Below, in pieces: positions 1-7,032 of a stretch of 21,546 nucleotides of DNA. The DNA is taken from positions 1 to 21,546 of the forward strand of contig JAJRXN010000150.1 of assembly GCA_024276295.1 (NCBI GenBank), read 5' to 3'. The notes beneath the pieces are model-generated. The model searched no databases. It was not told where the DNA came from and saw only the letters and a program-made list of their open reading frames with translations. The number at the start of each line of letters is the position of its first letter. The stretch's first letter is position 1. The position numbers and the translations under genes were made by a program. This DNA is from Acidobacteriota bacterium (GTDB lineage: Bacteria > Acidobacteriota > Polarisedimenticolia > J045).

Positions 1-2
1 AG

Positions 3-437
3 CCGGACGGGCCGGGCGGCATGGACGACCTGGTCGGCGAGTCGGCCCGCGGCACGTGGCGACTGGTGATCGGCGACAACCGGGCGACGGCGACCCCTCC
101 CGGAATGCTCGAACGCTGGACGCTGCACCTGACCGCCGACCGGGCGCTCGAGTGCTCTCCCCTGGCCTGCCCCGATCCGCGTCCCGCGGCCGTCGCCCCG
201 ACGATGACGGTCGAAAAGAGCGGCGGCGACCTGGTGTTCGCCTGGCAGGCGGTGGCCGGTGCCGCCGGCTATCACCTGCTCGAGGAAACCGACCCGGCGT
301 TCGCGTCGCCCCGCCTGGCCGGACGGACCGAAGGCGCGACGACGCTCACGCTGGCCGGCGCCGCCGGCGCCGGAGGGAGCGCGATCGTCCACTTCTTGGT
401 GCGCGGCACCAACACCTGCCGCTGGGAAGGCCCGTAG
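3..437 (+). CDS. C-terminal part of a secreted P-domain protein (5' end outside window)
   Basis: The frame is open from the window edge, so this is the 3' end of a larger gene; the ATG at 21 is probably internal. The first ~45 residues look like the end of a P/Homo B (proprotein convertase P) domain: a 'GES..GTW.L.I.DN' stretch followed by 'G.L..W.LHL'. These domains usually sit C-terminal to secreted subtilisin-like proteases or occur in repeats on exported proteins. After a Cys-containing linker (ECSPLACPDP) comes a fibronectin-III-like segment with 'F.W..V.GA.GYHL' and the ending 'FLVRGTNTCRWEGP', typical of large secreted bacterial proteins. The catalytic or main domain is not in the window, so calling it a protease would be inference. 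The stop is TAG at 435-437, and a hairpin starts at the next base. Confidence 0.7.
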   Translation, partial: PDGPGGMDDLVGESARGTWRLVIGDNRATATPPGMLERWTLHLTADRALECSPLACPDPRPAAVAPTMTVEKSGGDLVFAWQAVAGAAGYHLLEETDPAFASPRLAGRTEGATTLTLAGAAGAGGSAIVHFLVRGTNTCRWEGP

Positions 438-473
438 GGAAGGCCGACGCCGGCGAAGCCGGGTCGCCCTCCC
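438..473 (+). terminator. Long GC-rich hairpin directly after the P-domain gene
   Basis: The inverted repeat begins one base after the TAG stop. The inner stem CCGGC (450-454) pairs with GCCGG (458-462) around a GAA loop. Beyond a bulged G (449), CGAC (45-48 of this block) pairs with GTCG (463-466), then after a C/C mismatch GGA pairs with TCC, and after an A/C mismatch GG pairs with CC. That makes 14 pairs in all. No T-run follows; the next bases are G/C-rich. The position fits transcription termination or 3' end protection between this gene and the MFS gene at 498, but the missing U-tract means it is not a classical intrinsic terminator. Confidence 0.5.
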
Positions 474-497
474 GGCCGGGGCCGGGGGTTCCGCCTG

Positions 498-1886
498 ATG
501 GATCAGTCGACCGCACCATCCGATCGCGGGGCGGCGCTGCGCTGGGCCGTCCTCGTGCTCGTCAGCCTCGTGATGGGCGCGAACTACTACGCCTACGACG
601 CGCTGTCGTCGATCAAGGAGACGCTCCAGTCGCAGCTCGGCATCGGCTCCACCGAGTACGGCATGATCGTCGCGTTCTACTCGGTGCCGAACACGTTCCT
701 GCTGATGGCGGTCCTCGGCGGGATCGTCCTCGACCGGATCGGGATCCGGAAGACCGGGCTGCTGTTCAACCTGTTCTGCGCCCTCGGCGTGATCACCACC
801 GCCTATGGCGCCAGCGACGTCTTCCGCGCCGGCGGGCCTCTGTTCGGCCTGTTCAGCACCGTGTTGCCGCAGTACTCGCCCGAACTGAAGATGATGATCC
901 TCGGCCGGCTGCTGTTCGGGCTCGGTGCCGAGACCGGAATCGTCGTGATCAACAAGGCGCTCGCGCGCTGGTTCCGCGAGCGGGAGCTGGCGTTCGCCTT
1001 CGCGATCAACCTGACGATCGCGCGGCTCGGTACGGCGGCGGCACTGCACGCATCTCCGCGGCTGATCCACGCCCCCTGGGGCTGGACGACGGCGATCTGG
1101 GCGGCGGCGCTACTGATGAGCCTCGGCTTCCTGGCGTTCGTGATCTACGTCGTGATCGACGGCCGGCTGACCGGGCGCGAGATGAAGGCCGGCGCGCTGG
1201 CCGACGACGAGAGGTTCCGCCTGCGCGATCTGACCGAGCTGCTGACCAACCGGCCGTTTCTCTACATCTCCGCACTGTGCGTGACGTTCTACTCGGCGAT
1301 CTTCCCGTTCCAGGCGTTCTGCCCGGACTTCCTGCGCAACAAGTTCGGACTCTCGCTCGAGCGCAGCGGCGATCTGGCCTCGCTGATCATCTGGGGCACG
1401 ATCGTCTTCACGCCGATCTTCGGCTTCATCGTCGATCGCGTCGGCCGGCGGGCGACGCTGATGCTGATCGGCTCGGCGATCCTGTTCGTCTCGCACCTGG
1501 CGCTCGCGCTGACGACGATCCCGCCGTGGCTGCCGATGTTCACGCTCGGCATCGCGCTGTCGCTGGTCCCGGCGGCGATGTGGCCGGGCGTCGCGCTGAT
1601 CGTCTCCGAGCGCCGACTCGGCACCGCCTACGGCGTGATGACCTCGATCCAGAATCTCGGGCTGTTCTCGTTCCCGATCGTCGCCGGCTGGATCACCGAC
1701 CGCGTCAACCCGAACGCCGGCGCGGAAGGCGTGCCGCTCGACTACACCTGGACCGTGCTGATGTTCGCCGGGCTCGGGCTGGTCGGCTTCGCGTTCTCGC
1801 TGCTGCTTCGCCGCGAGGTCGCCCGACCGGGCTACCGGGCGCTCGAGCTGCGGGCCCGGGAACTCGGCGGGGCGGCCCCGTCCTGA
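498..1886 (+). CDS. MFS transporter, MFSD1-like
   Basis: A 462-residue polytopic membrane protein of usual MFS length, with about 12 hydrophobic segments and a cytoplasmic loop near residues 222-250. The loop between TM2 and TM3 has the MFS signature as 'GGIVLDRIGIRK' (74-85), and 'GFIVDRVGRR' (309-318) is its counterpart in the second half. From memory of the family, several stretches match human MFSD1 closely: 'YYAYDALSS' (30-38), 'WFRERELAFAFAINL' (158-172), and 'MWPGVALIV...LGTAYGVMTSIQNLGL' (361-389). MFSD1 exports dipeptides from lysosomes, so a peptide or amino-acid-like substrate is a reasonable guess, not shown here. ATG at 498 was chosen because it gives the short polar N-terminus expected before TM1; the upstream G-run is a weak ribosome site. 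It converges on phoR, 19 bp away. Confidence 0.85.
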   Translation: MDQSTAPSDRGAALRWAVLVLVSLVMGANYYAYDALSSIKETLQSQLGIGSTEYGMIVAFYSVPNTFLLMAVLGGIVLDRIGIRKTGLLFNLFCALGVITTAYGASDVFRAGGPLFGLFSTVLPQYSPELKMMILGRLLFGLGAETGIVVINKALARWFRERELAFAFAINLTIARLGTAAALHASPRLIHAPWGWTTAIWAAALLMSLGFLAFVIYVVIDGRLTGREMKAGALADDERFRLRDLTELLTNRPFLYISALCVTFYSAIFPFQAFCPDFLRNKFGLSLERSGDLASLIIWGTIVFTPIFGFIVDRVGRRATLMLIGSAILFVSHLALALTTIPPWLPMFTLGIALSLVPAAMWPGVALIVSERRLGTAYGVMTSIQNLGLFSFPIVAGWITDRVNPNAGAEGVPLDYTWTVLMFAGLGLVGFAFSLLLRREVARPGYRALELRARELGGAAPS

Positions 1887-1899
1887 CGCGGGACGGGCC
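1874..1899. terminator. Hairpin between convergent MFS gene and phoR
   Basis: GGCCCCGTCC (1874-1883) pairs with GGACGGGCC (1891-1899) with one unpaired C, leaving a 7-nt loop (1884-1890) that contains the MFS stop codon. It lies in the 19-bp space between two convergent genes and overlaps the end of the MFS gene, so it could stop or stabilise transcripts from both sides. Neither flank has a T-run, so termination activity is inferred from position and symmetry only. Confidence 0.4.
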
Positions 1900-1905
1900 G
1901 GACTG

Positions 1906-3663
1906 TCAGAACTCGAGCAGGAAGCGGCTGCCGCGACCGAGTTCCGATTCGAGCCGGACCCGGCCGCCGTGCAGGGCCATCAGGTGCTTGACGATCGCCA
2001 GTCCGAGCCCCGTTCCGCCCAGGGCGCGCGAGCGCGACGCGTCGACGCGGTAGAAGCGGCCGAACACCTTGTCCCGGTCGTCGGCGGCGATGCCGATCCC
2101 GGTGTCCTCGACGACGATCGTCGGCCGGCCGTCTTCACGCCGGAAACCGCGGACGGTCACCGTCCCGCCAGGACGGTTGAACTTGATCGCGTTGTCGATC
2201 AGGTTGGCGAGGATCTGTTCGAGCCGGCCGCGGTCGGCGCGGACGGCAAAGCCGTCCGGCACGTCGACCCCGACCGTGACGTCGTCGCGGCGCGGTGCGA
2301 TCTGCGCGACGACGTCCCCGACCAGCGAGCGGACGTCCACGTCTTCGAGGGTCAGACGGATCGCCCCGGTCTCGATCCGTGACAGGTCGCCGAGATCCGA
2401 GACCAGCGCGCTCATCCGGTCGACCTGCCGCACGATCGCCGTCAGGAACCGCTCCCGCGCCTTCGGATCGTCGGCCGCCCCCTCGACCAGGGTCATCGCC
2501 GCCGCCTTGAGCGACGTCAGCGGCGTGCGCAGCTCGTGCGAGACGTTGGCCACGAAATCGCGCCGGGTCTGCTCGAGCCGCTCGAGCCGCGTGACGTCGA
2601 GCAGCAGCGCCACCGCTCCGGCCGCGGTTCCCGACCGCCTGCCAGGCAACGGATAGACGATCAGCTCCCACGCGCGCTGGATCGGGGCCGAGTGCCGCAG
2701 CAGCTCGCGCCGCGCCTCGCCACGCTCGATCACGTCCTCGATCACCGCGATCGCCCCGGGATCGCGCAACACCTCGACCAGCGGCCTGCCTTCCGGATCG
2801 ATTCCCGGCCGGAACGTGTCGCGGAACGCCTGGTTGACCATCTCGACGCGGCGGTCGCCGTCGACGATCAGCAGCGACTCCTTCATGCCGGCGACGACCG
2901 CCGCCAGATCCCGGTAGCGATGCTCGACGCGCCGCAGGCGGCGGCGCAGACGCCGGCGGGCCCGCTCCAGCAGCGCCGGCAGTTCGTCCGGTCGCGCCTC
3001 GGCAGCCCCCGGCAGCGGGTCCGCGAGCCGGCCGGCCGCCAGGGCCCGCGCACCATCGATCGCCGTCTCGAACGAACGCAGCCGGCGGCGGAGGAGCACC
3101 AGCGCCAGACCGGTCATCGCCAGCACCGCCACCAGCCCGAGACCGACCGCGACGGCGGCCAGCGGACGGGCGCGCGGCACGACCTGCTGCAGCGGAATCG
3201 CGGCGCGCACGTACCGCACCGCCGATTCCCCACCGACACGGCGCGCCACGAACAGGTAGGCTACCCCCGACGAGGGCGAGCGGTGGCGCGCGACGCCCCA
3301 GCCGAGTTCGAGCGCCGCGTCCAGCTCGGGAGCGGGGCGGCCGCCGAGGATCGTTCCCGTCGCCCCGCCGTGCGAGTCGGCCAGCACCCGCCGCTCCGCG
3401 TCGAGCAGCACGAGCCGCACGCCGAGCTGCTCGGCCCAGCGCCGGACGTCCCGTTCGAAGGCCGTATCGTCGGCCCGCCCGGCGATCCGGTCGGCCACGA
3501 GGTCGAGTTCGGCGCGCAGCCGCTCGACGACCGCCGTGCGGGTCTCGTGGACCGCGAGCACGTACATGCCGGCGCCGACCAGGACGGCCGCGCCGGTGGT
3601 GACCACCAGCGCATCCCGCAGCAGGCGGCGGTACAGCGTCGTCGCCATCGGACCGCCGGCCAC
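1906..3663 (-). CDS. phoR: Phosphate regulon sensor histidine kinase PhoR
   Basis: A membrane histidine kinase that senses Pst/PhoU status and phosphorylates PhoB. The 585-residue product has TM1 at about 19-37, an extracytoplasmic segment of ~125 residues, TM2 at about 166-191, a HAMP-like Arg-rich helix pair (~192-245) and a PAS-type domain (~250-355). A HisKA domain with 'FVANVSHELRTP' puts the phospho-acceptor at His376, and the HATPase domain has an N box at 487-496 (NLIDNAIKFN), a D box 'EDTGIGI' (519-525) and a G box 'GGTGLGLAI' (549-557). No catalytic motif is missing. The periplasmic segment is longer than in E. coli PhoR, as in many non-enteric PhoR proteins. GTG at 3663 lies 5 bp after the phoU stop; ATG at 3648 (MATTLYRR) is an equally good start and no strong ribosome site separates them. 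It is last in the block, far from phoB. Confidence 0.9.
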   Translation of the reverse strand: MAGGPMATTLYRRLLRDALVVTTGAAVLVGAGMYVLAVHETRTAVVERLRAELDLVADRIAGRADDTAFERDVRRWAEQLGVRLVLLDAERRVLADSHGGATGTILGGRPAPELDAALELGWGVARHRSPSSGVAYLFVARRVGGESAVRYVRAAIPLQQVVPRARPLAAVAVGLGLVAVLAMTGLALVLLRRRLRSFETAIDGARALAAGRLADPLPGAAEARPDELPALLERARRRLRRRLRRVEHRYRDLAAVVAGMKESLLIVDGDRRVEMVNQAFRDTFRPGIDPEGRPLVEVLRDPGAIAVIEDVIERGEARRELLRHSAPIQRAWELIVYPLPGRRSGTAAGAVALLLDVTRLERLEQTRRDFVANVSHELRTPLTSLKAAAMTLVEGAADDPKARERFLTAIVRQVDRMSALVSDLGDLSRIETGAIRLTLEDVDVRSLVGDVVAQIAPRRDDVTVGVDVPDGFAVRADRGRLEQILANLIDNAIKFNRPGGTVTVRGFRREDGRPTIVVEDTGIGIAADDRDKVFGRFYRVDASRSRALGGTGLGLAIVKHLMALHGGRVRLESELGRGSRFLLEF

Positions 3664-3668
3664 GCCGG

Positions 3669-4379
3669 TCAGTCGCCGGCCGGGTCGTCTCCGGCCGGAG
3701 CCGGAGGATCGACGGTCAGGCGCGGATGCTTGATCACCGTCCCCTCGACCATGAACACCACCAGCTCGCAGATGTTCGTCGCCTGGTCGGCGATCCGTTC
3801 GAGGTACTTGGCGATGAACGAGTGGCGGATCGCCCGCGAGACGCTGTCGGGATCGTTGCTCATCGCCCGCAGCAGGTCGGCGAAGGCCTGCTCCATCTGG
3901 CGGTCGATGACTTCGTCCTGCGTGATCACCGCCCGGGCCGCTGTGGTGTCCTCGGCGACGAACGCGTCGAGCGCGTCGTGGAGCATCCTCTGTGCGGCCC
4001 GCCCCATGCCGACGATGTCGATCGGCGCCTGCCAGGGCGGCTCTTCGGCCAGCTCCTGCACCCGCTTGCAGACGTTGCTGGCGATGTCGCCGGCGCGCTC
4101 GAGATCGGTGTTGATCTGCATCGCCGCGACGAGGAACCGCAGGTCGCGCGCCGCAGGCTGGAAGCGGACGAGGATCTCGAGGCCGAGCTGGTCGATCTCC
4201 AGTTCCAGCCGGTTGATCTCGACGTCCCCCTCGCGCACCTGCCGGGCCAGATCGGCGTCACGCCGCGCATAGGCGTCGAGCGCCCGCTCGACGGCCTGCT
4301 CGACCAGCCCACCCATGCGCATCAGGCTGGACGAGACGTTCTCCAGCAGCTCCGCGTAGTGTCTTTCGAGTCGCGTCAT
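3669..4379 (-). CDS. phoU: Phosphate signalling protein PhoU
   Basis: A cytoplasmic all-helical regulator that links the Pst transporter to PhoR and represses phosphate uptake when phosphate is sufficient. The 236 residues match the usual length. The two tandem three-helix repeats each show the family's metal-binding acidic motif: 'LERAGDIASNV' (93-103) and 'LERIADQATNICE' (193-205). Residues 221-236 are a Pro/Asp-rich tail beyond the fold. It follows pstB in the same direction after a 94-bp gap, and phoR starts 5 bp (or 20 bp) downstream, so phoU and phoR are almost certainly co-transcribed. The ribosome site is weak: GGAG lies about 13 nt before the ATG. Confidence 0.95.
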   Translation of the reverse strand: MTRLERHYAELLENVSSSLMRMGGLVEQAVERALDAYARRDADLARQVREGDVEINRLELEIDQLGLEILVRFQPAARDLRFLVAAMQINTDLERAGDIASNVCKRVQELAEEPPWQAPIDIVGMGRAAQRMLHDALDAFVAEDTTAARAVITQDEVIDRQMEQAFADLLRAMSNDPDSVSRAIRHSFIAKYLERIADQATNICELVVFMVEGTVIKHPRLTVDPPAPAGDDPAGD

Positions 4380-4433
4380 CGACCGTGCCGTTCTCCGTTG
4401 CGGATCGCGATCGCGCTCTCCGGTGCGGGCCCG

Positions 4434-4463
4434 ATGTTACATCCCCGGTTCGACCGGTTTCCA
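4434..4463 (-). promoter_or_regulatory. Possible internal promoter for phoU-phoR
   Basis: In the 94-bp pstB-phoU gap the minus strand reads TGGAAA (4463-4458), an 18-nt spacer and TAACAT (4439-4434). Each hexamer matches the sigma-70 consensus at 4 of 6 positions. A start near 4427 would give a leader of about 48 nt before phoU. An extra promoter would let phoU-phoR be expressed without full pst induction. Both matches are weak and the call rests on position in the only sizeable gap after pstB. Confidence 0.25.
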
Positions 4464-4473
4464 GCGGCGGCGC

Positions 4474-5331
4474 TCAACCGAAGCGTCCCGTGATGTAGTC
4501 CTCGGTTTCCTTCTTCCTCGGCTTGATGAACACCTGCTCGCTCAGCCCGTACTCGAACAGCCGCCCGAGGTACAGAAACGCCGTGTAGTCCGCCACGCGC
4601 GAGGCCTGCTGCATCGAATGCGTGACGATCACCAGCGTGTAGCTCTCCTTGAGGTCCTTCATCAGCTCCTCGATCCGCGCCGTCGCCAGCGGGTCGAGCG
4701 CCGAACAGGGCTCGTCGAGCAGCACGACCTCCGGCTCGACGGCGATCGCACGCGCGATGCACAGCCGCTGCTGCTGGCCGCCGGACAGGCTGAGCGCGCT
4801 GTCGCCGAGCCGGTCCTTGACCTCGTCCCACAGCGCGGCCGCGCGCAGGCTGCGCTCGACGATCTCGTCGAGCACGCGCTTGCTGCGCACGCCGTGCACG
4901 CGCGGGCCGTAGGCGACGTTCTCGTAGACCGACTTCGGAAACGGGTTCGACTTCTGGAACACCATGCCGATCCGCTTGCGCAGCGCGTTGATCTCGATGT
5001 CGGGCGAGAACACGCTCTGGCCGTCGAACAGGATCTCGCCGCTGATCCGTACGTCGTCCAGCAGGTCGTTGAGGCGGTTGAAGCAGCGCAGGAACGTCGA
5101 CTTGCCGCAGCCCGAGGGTCCGATGAAGGCCGTGATGCGGTTCCTCGGGATGTCGAGACTGATGTCGTGCAGCGCCTGCTTCGTGCCGTAGTGCAGCGAC
5201 AGGCCGCGCACCGAGAGGATCGGATCGGTGATCCCGGGGTCGAGCGCCGGATCGGTCCCGGCCGGGGACGGGGCGACGTCCGGCAGGCGCTCCGGCGGCT
5301 CGGGAATCCGCGTCGAATCGGAACTCGTCAT
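4474..5331 (-). CDS. pstB: Phosphate ABC transporter ATP-binding protein PstB
   Basis: The ATPase of the high-affinity phosphate importer, acting at the inner face of the membrane with PstC and PstA. In the 285-residue form the Walker A is GPSGCGKST (71-79), the Q-loop is 'VFQKSNPFPKS' (124-134), the signature is LSGGQQQR (182-189), the Walker B is VVLLDEP (202-208) and the H-loop His is 238. The 'MVFQKSNPFP' and 'THSMQQA' stretches are PstB-specific. The family is usually ~250-260 residues; the extra length is a Pro/Asp-rich N-terminus (1-36). ATG at 5331 has GAGG 10 nt upstream. The alternative ATG at 5373 overlaps the pstA stop as ATGA and has GGGAG 6 nt upstream, adding 14 residues; it may be the true, translationally coupled start. 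Confidence 0.95.
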   Translation of the reverse strand: MTSSDSTRIPEPPERLPDVAPSPAGTDPALDPGITDPILSVRGLSLHYGTKQALHDISLDIPRNRITAFIGPSGCGKSTFLRCFNRLNDLLDDVRISGEILFDGQSVFSPDIEINALRKRIGMVFQKSNPFPKSVYENVAYGPRVHGVRSKRVLDEIVERSLRAAALWDEVKDRLGDSALSLSGGQQQRLCIARAIAVEPEVVLLDEPCSALDPLATARIEELMKDLKESYTLVIVTHSMQQASRVADYTAFLYLGRLFEYGLSEQVFIKPRKKETEDYITGRFG

Positions 5332-5369
5332 CGGCTGAGAACCTCGTGGTGGCGGAAGCGGTGCGGCGA

Positions 5370-7010
5370 TCATACCGCGCTCCCGGCGTACTTCCGGCGC
5401 AGGTGACTGCGGATCACGATCGCCACGACGTTCATCGCGGTCACGACGGCGATCAGCAGCAGCGCGGTGGCGAAGACCAGCGGCTTGGTCGCCTCGACAT
5501 TCGGGCTCTGGAAGCCGACGTCGTAGATGTGGAATCCGAGGTGCATGAACTTGCGCTCGAGATGCACGAACGGAAAGTGCCCGTCGACCGGCAGCGCGGG
5601 GGCGAGCTTGACCATCCCGACGATCATCAGCGGCGCCACCTCGCCGGCCGCGCGGGCCATCGCGAGGATCATCCCGGTCAGGATGCCGGGAGCCGCCGCC
5701 GGCACGACGACACGCCAGGTGGTCTCGAACCTGGTCGCCCCGAGCGCCAGCGACCCCTCGCGGACCACGCGCGGGACCGCCGCCAGTCCCTCCTCGGTGG
5801 CGACGATGACGACCGGGACCGTCAGCAGCGCCAGCGTCAGCGCGCCCCAGAGAATGCCCCCGGTGCCGAACGTCGGCGTCGGCAGCGCGTCGGAGAAGAA
5901 CAGCTGGTCGATCGTGCCGCCGACCAAGTAGACGAAGAACCCGAGACCGAACACGCCGAACACGATCGACGGCACGCCGGCCAGGTTGTTGACCGCGATC
6001 CGGATCGTGCGCGTCAGCCAGCCCTGGCCGGCGTATTCCCGCAGGTAGACCGCGGCGACGACTCCGAACGGAGTGACCGCGAACGTCATGATGAACACCA
6101 TCATCACGGTCCCGAAGATCGCCGGGAAGATCCCGCCCTCGGTGTTGGACTCCCGCGGTTCCGCTGTCAGGAACTCGCCGATCCGCGAAGCGTACAGGCC
6201 GACCCGGCCAGCCAGCCCGAGCCGGTTGACCGGAATCGCCCGCACGACGTGGCTGACCGGGAACTCGTGCCGGATGCCGTCCGCGGTCTCGACGACCAGC
6301 AGCTCGCGGTCGAGCGTCCGGCGCATCGCGTGAAGCTGCCCGGCAAGCACGCTGAACTCCCGCTCGAGACGTTCGCGCTCGCGCTCCAGCGCGGCGAGCC
6401 GGCCGGCCACCGCCGGGTCGGTCTCCAGCCGCCGCTCGAGTCCGCGACGTTCGATCCGCAACCGCTCGAGGGCCCAGTTGACATCGGCGATCGGACCGCG
6501 CTCGAGCCGCTCCGCCTCGCGCCGCTCGCGTTCCTTCTGCTCGATCATCCGCGGCAGGATCCCGCCGACCTGCTCGCGGCCGGCGGCGACGACCTCGTCT
6601 CCGCGCCGGATCGCGTGCAGGAACCCGTAGAAGTTGCCCCACTCGAGCCGCTCGAGCTGCCAGGCGTCGACCGGCCGCTCGCGGCGGACGATGTCGCTCT
6701 CGTCGATCCAGACGAAATCGCGTCCCGTCACGTCGCGGTTGCCGACCTTGAGCCGGATCCGTCGCCCGGTGGAGGTCGCGATCGACCCGTCCGGCCCCGG
6801 AACCGGCTCGTCGCCGGCCGGCTCGCCGAGATGGACCGAGCCATCGCGCGTTTCGACCTGCACCAGCGGCTTCTGCCAGAAGTACCCCGCGCCGTGGACG
6901 AGCAGCACCGCCATCAGCCCGGCGACGAGGACCAGGTTGAGCGCGAGGGCCCCGCCGCAGAGCCATGTCAGCACCGCGCCGGAACCGGTGTTGCCCGTCC
7001 GCTTGGTCAT
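5370..7010 (-). CDS. pstA: Phosphate ABC transporter permease PstA, long form with periplasmic coiled-coil insert
   Basis: One of two membrane permeases of the Pst importer. It has 546 residues against about 280-300 in E. coli. TM1 is at ~17-40, followed by an extracytoplasmic insert of roughly 240 residues (~45-285) and then the permease core with TMs from ~295 on. The insert has a 'KVGNRDVTGRDFVWIDES' block (88-105), an 'EWGNFYG' block (123-129) and a highly charged helix at ~153-236 (repeated ER/LER) that reads as a coiled coil. The core carries the ATPase-contact EAA loop 'EGSLALGATRF...PGI' (418-443) and the PstA-like end 'GFQSPNVEATKPL' (499-511). The start ATG has a perfect GGAGG 5 nt upstream (7016-7020), 22 nt after the pstC stop. 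Long PstA of this kind is known in Pseudomonas-type systems. Confidence 0.93.
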   Translation of the reverse strand: MTKRTGNTGSGAVLTWLCGGALALNLVLVAGLMAVLLVHGAGYFWQKPLVQVETRDGSVHLGEPAGDEPVPGPDGSIATSTGRRIRLKVGNRDVTGRDFVWIDESDIVRRERPVDAWQLERLEWGNFYGFLHAIRRGDEVVAAGREQVGGILPRMIEQKERERREAERLERGPIADVNWALERLRIERRGLERRLETDPAVAGRLAALERERERLEREFSVLAGQLHAMRRTLDRELLVVETADGIRHEFPVSHVVRAIPVNRLGLAGRVGLYASRIGEFLTAEPRESNTEGGIFPAIFGTVMMVFIMTFAVTPFGVVAAVYLREYAGQGWLTRTIRIAVNNLAGVPSIVFGVFGLGFFVYLVGGTIDQLFFSDALPTPTFGTGGILWGALTLALLTVPVVIVATEEGLAAVPRVVREGSLALGATRFETTWRVVVPAAAPGILTGMILAMARAAGEVAPLMIVGMVKLAPALPVDGHFPFVHLERKFMHLGFHIYDVGFQSPNVEATKPLVFATALLLIAVVTAMNVVAIVIRSHLRRKYAGSAV

Positions 7011-7032
7011 CGAGTCCTCCGTCGCCCGGTCA

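Noticed and set aside
56..2053. Long plus-strand frame of 665 codons over the first gene, the MFS gene and the phoR end
   Set aside because: Arg/Pro/Ala-rich, without any recognisable domain, overlapping well-supported genes in other frames; an effect of high GC at third positions.
2536..4272. Long plus-strand frame opposite phoR and phoU
   Set aside because: Shadow of phoR/phoU: repetitive Arg/Asp/Gln/His composition and no family match. The same holds for frames opposite pstA (5346-7091), pstC (7852-8901), pstS/phoB (9007-11270) and the M1 gene (12115-13905).
5374..6966. Upstream extension of the pstB frame to 830 residues
   Set aside because: It runs antisense-like through pstA in another frame with low-complexity Arg-rich sequence; PstB itself begins near 5331 or 5373.
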